DNA of 64,000 nt from Candidatus Dormiibacterota bacterium (GTDB taxonomy: Bacteria > Chloroflexota > Dormibacteria > Dormibacterales > Dormibacteraceae). Positions 23,588-32,041 of the stretch are shown here, piece by piece. The translations under genes were made by a program, and so were the position numbers. Under the pieces are notes generated by a model, which saw nothing but the letters and a program-made list of their open reading frames with translations, made no database searches and had not been told where the DNA came from. How positions within the stretch are numbered: position 1 is the first letter of the stretch; every line of letters starts with the position of its first letter. The stretch is taken from NCBI GenBank assembly GCA_024280995.1, contig JAMXLM010000012.1, forward strand, positions 1 through 64,000, in the 5' to 3' direction.

Positions 23588-25663
23588 TTACGCCAATCGC
23601 TCCGCCACTAACTCGAGGACGTGAGCGACGCGGAGGTCGAGACCGCGCTTACGGGCCGCCGCCGCGATGTGCATCAGGCAGCCCGGGTTGTCGGAGGCGA
23701 CCACCGCGCACCCCGTCTTGGCGATCGCGTCGAGCTTCCACTCCGCCAGCCGGTCCGCCACGCGCGGCCACTCGAGGCTGAAGCTCCCGCCGAACCCGCA
23801 GCAGTTGGCGATGTCGGGAAGGTCGACCACCTCGTAGCCGGCGAGCTCCAGCACCCGGCGGGGCTCGTCTTTGAGGCCCAGCTGGCGAAGCGTCTGGCAC
23901 GAGTCGTGGTAGGCGATCTTGAGGCTCATCCGTTCGCCGTCCACCAGGTCGGGATTGGCCTCCAGGAGCTGGAGGACGAAGCGGGTCGAGTCGCGCATTC
24001 GATCGCGTACCGCTTCGTCGGGCGGCGTCGGGCCCCACTCGAGCGCGTCCATGGTGAAAGCGCCGAAGCATGACGCCGACGGTGTCACGATCAGACCCTT
24101 GGAGTTCCGAAGGCTCGCGGAAAGGGCTGTCGTCAATTTGTCGGCGGTCTTGAAATCGCCCGCATTGGCCGCAACGAGGCCGCAGCACCACTGGTCCTTG
24201 GGAAATCCAACGTCGAAGCCGGCGGTGGTCGCTATCCGTTCCAGCGCGACGACGGCGCCAGGCCATGCGCGGTCGCCCAGGCAGGAGGCGAAGATGGTCA
24301 GCGGCTCGCCGTCGACCTTGTGCGGGCGCACCCGATCGCGGTAGGGCGTGCCGGCAAGCTTCGGCGCGCCGGGCACCAACCCGCTGAACGGCGCGGCCGT
24401 GCGCATCAGCGTGTCCGCAAGCCGCGGCCGCTTCCACATGCCAAGCACCGCCTGCTTGCGCAGCGACTTCCGACCCTGGCGCCGGTGCTCGAGGATCAGG
24501 CGCGGCAGCGGGATGCCGACGGGGCAGATCTCCTGGCACGCGTTGCACTGAGCGCACAGGGTGTTCGCGAGGTCGGCGTCTTCGATGCCGTGGTGGAACG
24601 GCGTGAGCACGAGCCCGATCGGCCCGTTGTAGATGTGACCGCCGAACTGATGGCCTCCGACCGCCATGAATGGTGGGCACGCGTTGGAGCACGCGCCGCA
24701 GCGGATGCAGGTGAGCGTGTCGCGGAACATCGCGTCCCCGAGCATCTCCTCGCGGCCGTTGTCGAGGATCACGCAGTGCATCTCGCGCGGCCCGTGAACG
24801 CCGATGGTCAGCGACTGCTCGATGTCGGCGGATCGCGACGGACCGGTGATCCAGTTGACGTAGCTGCTCATGATCTGGCCCGTCCCGCTGCGCGGCAGCA
24901 TCCGCAGGACCGCGACCGCGTCGTCGAGTGAAGCCACCAGCTTGTCGATGCCAAAGAGCGCGATGTGCACCGGTGGCAGCGTCGTCGTCAGGTCGGCGTT
25001 GCCTTCGTTGGTGACGAGGACGATCGTCCCGGTCTCGGCGATGGCCATGTTCGCTCCCGACACGCCAACGGTCGCCTCGATGAACTTCTGGCGCAGCGAA
25101 TCGCGCGCGTGCTGCTGGATCGCCTGCACCGTGGGCTCGGTGCCGAAGACCCTCGCCGCATCCTCCTTCGTCAGATGGATCGCCGGCGCGATGAGGTGCG
25201 AGGGGTGCGTGTGCGTCAGCTGAACCATGCGCTCGCCGAGGTCGGTCTCCACGACCTCCATCCCCATGGACTCGAGGTGCTCGTTCAGGCCGATTTCCTC
25301 GCTGGCCATGGACTTGCTCTTGGTCACGATCATCTGCTTGCCGGCGGGCAGGTCCTTCGCCGCCTCCGAGCAGATCCCGCCGATGATCTCGCGCGCCTCG
25401 GCCGCATTCCGCGCGATGTGGACCACGCCACCGACGGCGGCCAATCGCTCCGCGAACTGTTCGAGCAGCTCGGGGAGGCGGTCGAGGTTGGCCTGGCGGC
25501 GGCGCTTCAGGTCCTCACGGCCCTGCTCGAAGTCGAAGGACGCGAAGGCGGCGTTGCGCCGTCCGCGAAGGCCGGTCATGGCGCCGACCAATGCCTTCTG
25601 GAGGCTGGGGTCGTCTAGTGCGCGGTTGACGCGCCGCGAGAAATGGCCCCGACTTTCAGGCAC
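23588..25663 (-). CDS. LutB-LutA fusion: LUD domain, two 4Fe-4S sites and CCG (cysteine-rich) domains
   Basis: A 691-residue iron-sulfur protein that joins two subunits of the lactate-oxidising LutABC/LldEFG complex. Residues about 65-300 are the LUD domain (KSKSMASEEIGLNEHL, GANMAIAETGTIVL). Two 4Fe-4S motifs follow, CIRCGACSNACP (~319) and CAQCNACQEICP (~370). The rest (about 455-691) is LutA-like with WCCG and NCCGFGGSF. Chosen start GTG 25663 overlaps the YyaL stop by 8 bp. A longer open frame would overlap it by nearly 100 bp with low-complexity basic residues. No LutC-like gene is adjacent. Confidence 0.85.
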   Translation of the reverse strand: MPESRGHFSRRVNRALDDPSLQKALVGAMTGLRGRRNAAFASFDFEQGREDLKRRRQANLDRLPELLEQFAERLAAVGGVVHIARNAAEAREIIGGICSEAAKDLPAGKQMIVTKSKSMASEEIGLNEHLESMGMEVVETDLGERMVQLTHTHPSHLIAPAIHLTKEDAARVFGTEPTVQAIQQHARDSLRQKFIEATVGVSGANMAIAETGTIVLVTNEGNADLTTTLPPVHIALFGIDKLVASLDDAVAVLRMLPRSGTGQIMSSYVNWITGPSRSADIEQSLTIGVHGPREMHCVILDNGREEMLGDAMFRDTLTCIRCGACSNACPPFMAVGGHQFGGHIYNGPIGLVLTPFHHGIEDADLANTLCAQCNACQEICPVGIPLPRLILEHRRQGRKSLRKQAVLGMWKRPRLADTLMRTAAPFSGLVPGAPKLAGTPYRDRVRPHKVDGEPLTIFASCLGDRAWPGAVVALERIATTAGFDVGFPKDQWCCGLVAANAGDFKTADKLTTALSASLRNSKGLIVTPSASCFGAFTMDALEWGPTPPDEAVRDRMRDSTRFVLQLLEANPDLVDGERMSLKIAYHDSCQTLRQLGLKDEPRRVLELAGYEVVDLPDIANCCGFGGSFSLEWPRVADRLAEWKLDAIAKTGCAVVASDNPGCLMHIAAAARKRGLDLRVAHVLELVAERLA

Positions 25664-27299
25664 GTGATCTATCGATTTCTTTGGAGGCTTCTTTGATCGC
25701 TTCTTTGACAGCGTGCGGAGTCGACACCGGCGCCAAGCATATGGTTCCGACACACACGACCGCGCGGTCGTCCCCAGTCGTGTCGATCACGGCGTAGGGA
25801 TGCGCGGCCCGGGCGGCGCCGGCAAGCTCCCGATTCCGCGTCGTGATCTTCAGCGCGTGAGGCAGCCGGTCGAGGGCGCGAGCGAAGACCGCCGCCATGA
25901 GTCCGTACGAGCGTGGAAGCGCGGCCACGGACTCGAGCGCTCGTCGTGCGCGATCGCGGTACGGCGCCTGCGGGTCGCCGACGAGCGTGTCCAGCTCGAT
26001 GAGGGCCATCGCCGCGACCGAGTTCTCGGCAAGCGGTTTGATGCGCTCGCCCAACCGACCGAGCTCATCGCCTCCGGCGTGGTCCAGGTAACCACCGAGC
26101 TCGCGGTCCGCGTAGCGCTCTTCGAGAAGCGAGGCGAGGTCGAGCGCCATGTCCATGCGGTGCGAGCGGACCGCCGCCCACAGCGACCACACCTGATCGC
26201 CGAGCTGGCCGCCGACACCCTCGGTATGTGTCATTCCCTCGCCCTTCTTGTAGAAGCGCTCGAACAGCGAGTCGAGCGTCCTTTCGCCATCCAGGCCGGC
26301 GTCCATGTACGCGATCGCCATGGCCGCGTTCCAGGCCGTGTAGACGCGCCGGTCGACGTATGGCGCAGCCGCCGTCCTGCGTTCCTCAGCGTCAAGCGAG
26401 TAGTAGTGCTCGTCTGCGTCCTGGCTGCCGGCGAAGAGGCCGCTCTTCGGGTCGCGAAGCACGCGGTCGAGATAGCCGACCGTCTTCTCCAGCTGCTCGC
26501 TCATCCCCGCGAGTGCGAGCGCCTGCACGAGGCCCGCGTGGTCCTCGAGCATCTTCTCGAAATGAGGAACGCTCCAATCCTGCGTGGTCGAGTAGCGAAA
26601 GAACCCGCCTTCGACGTGGTCGTAGGTCCCGCCGCCCGTCATTTCCTCCAGCGTGTGCACAGCCATCCGCTGGAGCTCGTCGTCGTTGCGAAGCACGGAC
26701 TGCTCCACTAGGAGGAGCAGGGCGTCAGTCTGAGGAAATTTGGGAGCGCCGCCGAAGCCGCCGAACTCCGCGTCGTACGCGTTCTTGACGGCGTCGAGGA
26801 TCTCGTCGACGAGGCCCGGCCGCAGTTCGCCCGCGCCGCGCGCCACGCCCGCGGCGGCCCGCTTGCGCGCCTCGAGCGCACGCGTGGCGATCTCGGTCTG
26901 GTTGTTGCGGTAGTAGGTCGCGATCTGCGCGAGCGCGCTCGCCATCTGGTCCGGCGGCAGGTAGGTCGCGCCGGTGAGGATGTCGCCGGACGACGTCAGA
27001 AAAGCGGTCGTCGGCCAGCCGCCCATGTTGTAGCGCTGGTTGATGTCTGGGCGGACGTCGTTGTCGACGCGCACCGGCACGAAGTCGTTGTTGATCAGCT
27101 CGATGACGCCCGGGTGCGAGTAACTGGTCTCGTCCATCACGTGGCACCAGTGGCACCAGACCGCGGAGATGGAGAGAAGGATGGGCCGCCCGGTCCTGCG
27201 CGCTTCGTCGAAAGCCTCTTGCGACCAGGGGCGCCAGCGGATCTCGGACGCCCGGTTGGGCCGCGGCGAGAAGTGAAATTCGCTCCCCTCGTGCCTCAC
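25656..27299 (-). CDS. YyaL/DUF255-type thioredoxin-domain protein
   Basis: A 547-residue protein. The N-terminal thioredoxin-like domain (about 20-160) has WRPWSQEAFDEARRTGRPI and the CxxC motif AVWCHWCHVMDE. An (alpha/alpha)6 barrel resembling N-acylglucosamine epimerases follows, with GGGTYDHVEGGFFRYSTTQ and VPHFEKMLEDHA. Family members usually have about 650-700 residues, so this one has a shorter C-terminal part. The function of the family (spermatogenesis-associated protein 20 in animals) is not established. It heads the leftward seven-gene run; its upstream region, 27300-27518, is shared with the divergent M20 peptidase. Confidence 0.88.
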   Translation of the reverse strand: MRHEGSEFHFSPRPNRASEIRWRPWSQEAFDEARRTGRPILLSISAVWCHWCHVMDETSYSHPGVIELINNDFVPVRVDNDVRPDINQRYNMGGWPTTAFLTSSGDILTGATYLPPDQMASALAQIATYYRNNQTEIATRALEARKRAAAGVARGAGELRPGLVDEILDAVKNAYDAEFGGFGGAPKFPQTDALLLLVEQSVLRNDDELQRMAVHTLEEMTGGGTYDHVEGGFFRYSTTQDWSVPHFEKMLEDHAGLVQALALAGMSEQLEKTVGYLDRVLRDPKSGLFAGSQDADEHYYSLDAEERRTAAAPYVDRRVYTAWNAAMAIAYMDAGLDGERTLDSLFERFYKKGEGMTHTEGVGGQLGDQVWSLWAAVRSHRMDMALDLASLLEERYADRELGGYLDHAGGDELGRLGERIKPLAENSVAAMALIELDTLVGDPQAPYRDRARRALESVAALPRSYGLMAAVFARALDRLPHALKITTRNRELAGAARAAHPYAVIDTTGDDRAVVCVGTICLAPVSTPHAVKEAIKEASKEIDRSRA

Positions 27300-27518
27300 T
27301 TAGAGCGTCCCGCCCCCGACGGTCCGCGCGGCTTCGCGGTCTCGACGGCCGGGCGCCTGCGGCGCTGAAGCCGGCGTCATGGGGCCCGGCGCCTCCTCGT
27401 CACGCACCAACGGGTGCGCTCCTCGACGCGCCACCCTTTCCTTGGCTCCGGCCGTCGATCCTCGCGAATCCATCGCGGCCCACGGGGTCGGCACACTCTG
27501 GAAGGTTACGATGGGGCT
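27300..27518. promoter_or_regulatory. Divergent intergenic region (YyaL / M20 peptidase)
   Basis: A 219-bp gap between two divergent gene starts. Apart from a GGAAGG stretch at 27501-27506 before GTG 27519, I see no clear promoter pair, operator or coding potential with family similarity. Both operons' promoters should lie here. Confidence 0.4.
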
Positions 27519-28877
27519 GTGATCTCAACCAGCGCGGTGGACGCGTACGTCGAAAAGAACACCCGTCGCTTTGTCGACGAGCTGAAAGAGCTTTGCTCGT
27601 TTCCAAGCATCTCCAACCACGGCCTTGACGCCGTGCAGCCTGCACGCGATTGGCTGGCCGACCGCCTGGCGAAGTTCACCGATCGAGTCGAGACGCTCGA
27701 AGCGGGCGGCATGCCCGCGCTGTATGCGGAGGTGAAGGGCACCGGGCGGCGCAAGCTCCTCCTCTACGAGCACTACGACGTCCAGCCGGTCGATCCGATC
27801 GACCTGTGGACGTCGCCTCCATTCGAACCCGCGGAGGAAGACGGTCGCATCGTCGCGAGAGGCATCGCCGACGACAAGGCAGACGTCATGGCGCGCATCC
27901 ATGCACTGGAGACGCTGAAGCAGCTCGGCGACATTCCGGTCACTCTCCGATTCCTCATCGAAGGCGAGGAGGAGATCGGCTCGAAGACGTTCGAGAAGAT
28001 CGCGCACGTCCACGCCGACAAGCTGAAGGCGGACGGCTGCCTCTGGGAGTCGGGCTCGTCGTTCGACGACGCGGGCCGGCCGACCCTGCAGTTCGGGTGT
28101 CGCGGACTTCTCTACGTGAACCTGCGCGTCAAGATGCTCGACTTCGACCAGCACTCGGGCTTTGCGTCCGTCTATCCGTCGGCGGCGATGTACATCGTCG
28201 GCGCGCTCGCGAGCCTGCGCGACCAGGACATGAACGTCAAGATCGACGGCTTCTATGACAGGGTCGTCAACCCGACGGAAAACGATCGCCGGATGATGGC
28301 GACCATCGACCCTGAGGTCGAGAAGCGCCGCAAGCTCGTCGGCTTCGACAGGATGGTGCGCGACCCGAAGGCGGAGCAGGTGGTCGAGCAGATGCTCTTC
28401 CTGCCGACGTGCAACATCGCCGGCGTGACGACGGGCTACCAGGGGCCAGGCTCCAAGACGGTGCTTCCGGCCGAGGCCACCGCGAAGCTGGACTTCCGGC
28501 TGATCCCGAACCAGGACCCCGACGACGTGCTGCAGCTGCTGCGCAAGCACCTCGACTCGCATGGTTTCGACAAGGTGGAGATCGTCGGCGGGGAGGGCGA
28601 GAAGCCCGCGCGCTCGGACCCGTCGTCGGCCATCGCTCGGACCACCATCGATTGCGTGCGGGACATGTACGGCGAACCGGTGCTGTGGCCGTTCATGCCC
28701 GCCACCGGTCCGATGCACCCGGTCGTCTCGGATCTCGAGATCCCAACGGTGCTGCCGGTCGGCGTGGGGCGGCCCGACAATCGCATCCACGCGCCGAACG
28801 AGAACATCCTGGCCGCGGACTACATCAACACGGTGAAGCTGATGTGCCGCATCTGGGAGCGTTTCGGGGCGAGCTGA
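27519..28877 (+). CDS. M20 family metallopeptidase (dipeptidase-like)
   Basis: A 452-residue zinc peptidase of the M20/ArgE/DapE family. First metal motif is LLLYEHYDVQPVDP (HxD). Second is the GRIVARGIADDKADVMAR segment with its bridging aspartate. FLIEGEEEIGS supplies the catalytic Glu-Glu pair. A dimerisation domain (about 195-310) follows, and HAPNENI near the end supplies the last histidine. GTG 27519 is chosen because the conserved FVDELKELCSFPSIS helix starts soon after it; upstream frame residues are unlike the family. It ends in a TGATG overlap with the ferredoxin gene. Confidence 0.92.
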   Translation: MISTSAVDAYVEKNTRRFVDELKELCSFPSISNHGLDAVQPARDWLADRLAKFTDRVETLEAGGMPALYAEVKGTGRRKLLLYEHYDVQPVDPIDLWTSPPFEPAEEDGRIVARGIADDKADVMARIHALETLKQLGDIPVTLRFLIEGEEEIGSKTFEKIAHVHADKLKADGCLWESGSSFDDAGRPTLQFGCRGLLYVNLRVKMLDFDQHSGFASVYPSAAMYIVGALASLRDQDMNVKIDGFYDRVVNPTENDRRMMATIDPEVEKRRKLVGFDRMVRDPKAEQVVEQMLFLPTCNIAGVTTGYQGPGSKTVLPAEATAKLDFRLIPNQDPDDVLQLLRKHLDSHGFDKVEIVGGEGEKPARSDPSSAIARTTIDCVRDMYGEPVLWPFMPATGPMHPVVSDLEIPTVLPVGVGRPDNRIHAPNENILAADYINTVKLMCRIWERFGAS

Positions 28878-29164
28878 TGGAGAAGCTGACCGACAAGCTC
28901 TTCACCGTCAAGTACAACGAGGACACGGGCAAGCCGCACATCGAGGTCGTCGACCAGAACGTGTGCTTCAAGAAGTGCACCGGCAAGTACTGCAACCACT
29001 TCTGCCCGGCCGGGGTCTACGAGTGGAACGAGGAGCAGAAGAAGAACCTGGTCAGCTTCGGCAACTGCATCGAGTGCGGGGCGTGCTCCATCGGCTGCCC
29101 GTTCGACAACATCTCGTGCCACGCGCCGAGGGGCGGGTTCGGGGTCCGCTACCAGGTGGGCTAG
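28877..29164 (+). CDS. FixX-like ferredoxin family protein
   Basis: A 95-residue iron-sulfur protein. The cysteines fall into FKKCTGKYCNHFCPAG and CIECGACSIGCPFDNISC, the FixX pattern. FixX proteins are partners of FixC-type ETF:quinone oxidoreductases and pass electrons from FixAB flavoproteins to quinone. No fixA, fixB or fixC is present in the window, so the partner is unknown. ATG 28877 overlaps the preceding TGA by one base. The thioredoxin-reductase gene begins 85 bp downstream on the same strand and may use it as a neighbour in redox metabolism. Confidence 0.85.
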   Translation: MEKLTDKLFTVKYNEDTGKPHIEVVDQNVCFKKCTGKYCNHFCPAGVYEWNEEQKKNLVSFGNCIECGACSIGCPFDNISCHAPRGGFGVRYQVG

Positions 29165-29249
29165 AAAGGGGTCCCGTGTTCTCGGATGGTCGCGACTGTC
29201 CGGGCGGACCAGGAATACAAACCGAAACGGGAATACTTCCAACTAGCGC

Positions 29250-30188
29250 ATGAAGGAATACGACGTGATCATCGTGGGCGGGGGCCCCGCCGGCCTGGCG
29301 GCGGCGCTCTACACCGCCCGCATGGACCTGAAGACGGTGGTGCTCGACCGCGGTCCCCTGGGCGGCCAGCTCCTGAACACCGAGCTCGTGGAGGACTATC
29401 CCGGCTTCGAGTCGGTTCTCGGCTCAGAGCTCGCCTTGAAGATGGGCGAGCACGCCCGCAAGTTCGGCGTCGAGGTGCGCGACTTCGAGCCGGTCCAGGA
29501 GATCGACGTCGACGGTCCGGCCAAGGTGGTGCGGCTGGAGTCGGGCGAAGAGCTCCGTGCTCCCGCGCTGATCATGGCCGCCGGCGGGCTTCCCCGCTAT
29601 CTCGAGATTCCCGGCGAGAAAGAGTTCTGGGGCCGCGGAGTGAGCTACTGCGCCGTCTGCGACGGGGCTTTCTTCAAAGGCCAGGAGCTGGCGGTGGTCG
29701 GCGGCGGCGATGCCGCGGTCGAGGAGGGGGATTTCCTCACCCGATATGCCTCGAAGGTCTACGTCATCCACCGCCGGACCGAGCTGCGAGCACAGCCCAT
29801 CCTGGTCGACCGGGCGAGGTCCAACCCGAAGATCAAGTTCATCCTCGACGCGCGCGTCAAGGAGATCGGCGGGAACGAGAAGGTTCACGTCATCCGGTAC
29901 GAGCAGGGGGGCGAGGACCGGGAGCTGAAGGTCGGCGGGGTGTTCATCTTCGTCGGCTTTGTGCCGAACTCCAAGCTCCTGAAGGTCCACGTCGACCACG
30001 ACGCGGCCGGCTACATCCTCACCGACCGGAACATGCAGACGTCGGTCGAAGGGATCTGGGCGGTCGGCGACGTGCGCGCCCAGCTGACCAAGCAGATCGC
30101 CACCGCGGTCGGCGACGGCACGACGGCGGCGGTCTCTGCCTCGATGTACATCACCGCGTTGAAGGACGCGTCTCGAGCCTCGGCTTAA
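29250..30188 (+). CDS. trxB: Thioredoxin reductase-like NAD(P)H/FAD disulfide reductase
   Basis: A 312-residue low-molecular-weight thioredoxin reductase. The FAD motif is VGGGPAGLAAALYTARM; GGQLLNTELVEDYPGF follows. The redox-active disulfide is CAVCDG near residue 135. The NAD(P) motif is AVVGGGDAAVEEGDFL and the second FAD motif is IWAVGDVRAQLTKQ. It reduces thioredoxin with NAD(P)H in the cytoplasm. HRRTEL after the nucleotide site gives the basic residues typical of NADPH preference. Its stop interlocks with the convergent gene (TTAA, 30185-30188). Confidence 0.92.
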   Translation: MKEYDVIIVGGGPAGLAAALYTARMDLKTVVLDRGPLGGQLLNTELVEDYPGFESVLGSELALKMGEHARKFGVEVRDFEPVQEIDVDGPAKVVRLESGEELRAPALIMAAGGLPRYLEIPGEKEFWGRGVSYCAVCDGAFFKGQELAVVGGGDAAVEEGDFLTRYASKVYVIHRRTELRAQPILVDRARSNPKIKFILDARVKEIGGNEKVHVIRYEQGGEDRELKVGGVFIFVGFVPNSKLLKVHVDHDAAGYILTDRNMQTSVEGIWAVGDVRAQLTKQIATAVGDGTTAAVSASMYITALKDASRASA

Positions 30189-31360
30189 CCGCTCCCGACG
30201 TCGACCTGGACCTGGAACGAATACTTGCCGTCGGCGGACGTCGCCTCGACGCGCGCCACGCCGTCCTGGTGGGCGCTGAACTTCGCCAGCGGCTTGGACG
30301 GGTCTGAGGTGTCGAGGCTCAGAACGCTCGGGTTGCTGGTCTTGAACGCGACCCGGCTCCACTCCGACGAAGGCCAACCGGTGAGGTCCAGGGACACGTC
30401 GCCGCCACGCGTCACGTAGATCTCTCCGCCGTCGTCGGCGAGCGTCGCTTTGACGTGGGTGTAGTCGCCTTTGAGGATGGCGTTCGCCTGCGTGCGCTCG
30501 AGCTGCGGGAGCACGCCGTCGTAGACGACTGCGAGGCCGAGCATCGCGACGATGTATGCGGCCCACGCGATGTTGCGCACCCCCGCGGTCGGGCTTGAAA
30601 ACCCGGGCGTTGCGTACGCCATGTTGCGGAAGTTGAACAGCAGGCCCGCGCCGAAGACGATGCCGGCGAGAAGGACGACGCTGAGGATGATTCGCAGCGT
30701 CTGGTAGGACATCACGCCGGGTCCGCCGTTGAGGACGCTCGGCAGGGCGAGGAGGCTGCCGAGCCCGCCGAACCCATAGCGCAGCGCGAAGAGCAGCAGG
30801 AGGATGCCGAGCCCGGACCTCAGCGTGGGCGAAACCCCGAGCATCCGCATCTGCATCACGCCTCGCTCAGCCATGTCCAGCTCGCCCAACGGCGGCGCAG
30901 GCACTCCGCGCATCAGGTTCGCCGCGGCGCGCTTGATCTCCGCGGCGGGAGGTGAGCCAGGTGGCTTGCCTGCGATGTCCACCTTGCCGGTCGCCGAGTC
31001 GACCGTCCAGATGGCGGCGGGGACCGCGGCGCCGGCGACAGGTCCGGCCGGCTGAAGCTGGTTGCCCGGAGCAACGTGGACGGCCACGACCCCGGGCCTC
31101 ACGGTGCGCTGGATCGCGTTGGGCCGCCAATTGGCCGCAGCCCATGAGGCCGCCGCCGTGGCGGCCGCGTTGGGGTTCTGGCCCGGTCCCGAGAAAAGAA
31201 GAAATGCGGGAGTTGCGCCCTGCTGCCGGTACGCGATGCGGGTGGTGTTTCCGGCGAAGGACAGGAACCTTTGGTCTGTCTGCGCGGCCAGGCGGTAACG
31301 GCTGCGCGGCAGGATCTGGACGAGGGCGGTGACGGCGAGCTCTTCTGGTGTGAACGACAA
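30185..31360 (-). CDS. Membrane protein of unknown function with C-terminal Ig-like module
   Basis: A 391-residue protein. Residues 1-185 are soluble, with repeated Ala/Pro-rich stretches and the sequence FLLFSGPGQNPNAAATAAA. Three hydrophobic helices lie at about 190-290 (LGILLLLFALRYGFGGLG, IILSVVLLAGIVFGAG, WAAYIVAMLGLAVVYDG). Residues about 305-391 look like a beta-sandwich of the bacterial Ig2 type (GGDVSLDLTGW, ATSADGKYSFQVQVD). I do not recognise a family. It is transcribed alone, convergent with trxB and divergent from the His-repeat secreted protein. Confidence 0.7.
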   Translation of the reverse strand: MSFTPEELAVTALVQILPRSRYRLAAQTDQRFLSFAGNTTRIAYRQQGATPAFLLFSGPGQNPNAAATAAASWAAANWRPNAIQRTVRPGVVAVHVAPGNQLQPAGPVAGAAVPAAIWTVDSATGKVDIAGKPPGSPPAAEIKRAAANLMRGVPAPPLGELDMAERGVMQMRMLGVSPTLRSGLGILLLLFALRYGFGGLGSLLALPSVLNGGPGVMSYQTLRIILSVVLLAGIVFGAGLLFNFRNMAYATPGFSSPTAGVRNIAWAAYIVAMLGLAVVYDGVLPQLERTQANAILKGDYTHVKATLADDGGEIYVTRGGDVSLDLTGWPSSEWSRVAFKTSNPSVLSLDTSDPSKPLAKFSAHQDGVARVEATSADGKYSFQVQVDVGSG

Positions 31361-31503
31361 GGCGGGCCGATTCTAGGTCGAGCCACCGCCATCGGGTTGT
31401 CATCTCTGCAGTCGGTCGAGTCCCAGCGCACGGACGAAAGGTCCCATTGGCCACGTCGATGTCCGCCGCTAGCCTTCGAAGCACCGAGAGGAGGGATATC
31501 GAT

Positions 31504-32025
31504 TTGAAGCGTGTCGTCGCACACGTCGCCGCAAGCTTTGTCCTTGCGTCAACCGCCGCCCTGATGCTGTCGTCCGTGGCTGCCTTCGCCCAGATCTTGC
31601 CGGGAAACCCCGGCCACCACTATGGCGAGATCAGCAACCCCGGCCACCACTACGGGCAGCAGAAGCATCATCAGCCGGCGCCGTCCCCAACGCCGAACCC
31701 GGTGCCGACGCCGAACCCGGTGCCGACGCCGAACCCCGTCAGCAAGCCGAGCCAGCCGCCGACTGGCAGTGGCGCCCACGGCACCGCCGCGGGTGCTGCA
31801 CCGTCTCACGCCGGCTCAGGTGTCGCCAACGCCGGAGTCGGCAGCATCGGCGTCCCGGCGCAGGACCAGAAGAAGGTTCGAGCCGTGTCTGAGATCCCTG
31901 GTTCGCCGATCGGGCTGGACTGGCTGATCCTGCTGGTCCTCCCGGTGCTGCTCGCGATCTGGGCGATCGTCGCGTCGAGGATCGTCCGGAACAGCCTGAG
32001 AACTCTGAGCCCGGTCGCCGCTTAG
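31504..32025 (+). CDS. Secreted protein with NPGHHYG repeats and C-terminal membrane helix
   Basis: A 173-residue exported protein. Residues 1-30 are a signal peptide ending VAAFAQ. Two copies of NPGHHYG follow (period 10 residues), then QQKHH. A proline-rich PNPVPT stretch repeated three times comes next, then an Ala/Gly-rich linker and a membrane helix (about 137-160, LDWLILLVLPVLLAIWAIVA). TTG 31504 is chosen because AGGAGG at 31489-31494 lies nine bases upstream and the signal peptide starts there. The histidine-rich repeats may bind metal, which is inference. No family is recognised. Confidence 0.7.
   Translation: MKRVVAHVAASFVLASTAALMLSSVAAFAQILPGNPGHHYGEISNPGHHYGQQKHHQPAPSPTPNPVPTPNPVPTPNPVSKPSQPPTGSGAHGTAAGAAPSHAGSGVANAGVGSIGVPAQDQKKVRAVSEIPGSPIGLDWLILLVLPVLLAIWAIVASRIVRNSLRTLSPVAA
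31606..31654 (+). repeat. Two 30-bp coding repeats (NPGHHYG)
   Basis: Copies begin at 31606 and 31636 with period 30 bp. The first 17 bases of each (AACCCCGGCCACCACTA) are identical. Confidence 0.85.
31691..31739 (+). repeat. 18-bp tandem repeat encoding Pro-rich linker
   Basis: Unit CGCCGAACCCGGTGCCGA occurs at 31691-31708 and 31709-31726, with a partial third copy to 31739. It encodes PNPVPT and may vary in copy number between strains. Confidence 0.85.
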
Positions 32026-32041
32026 CGGAGCCTGATCCAGC

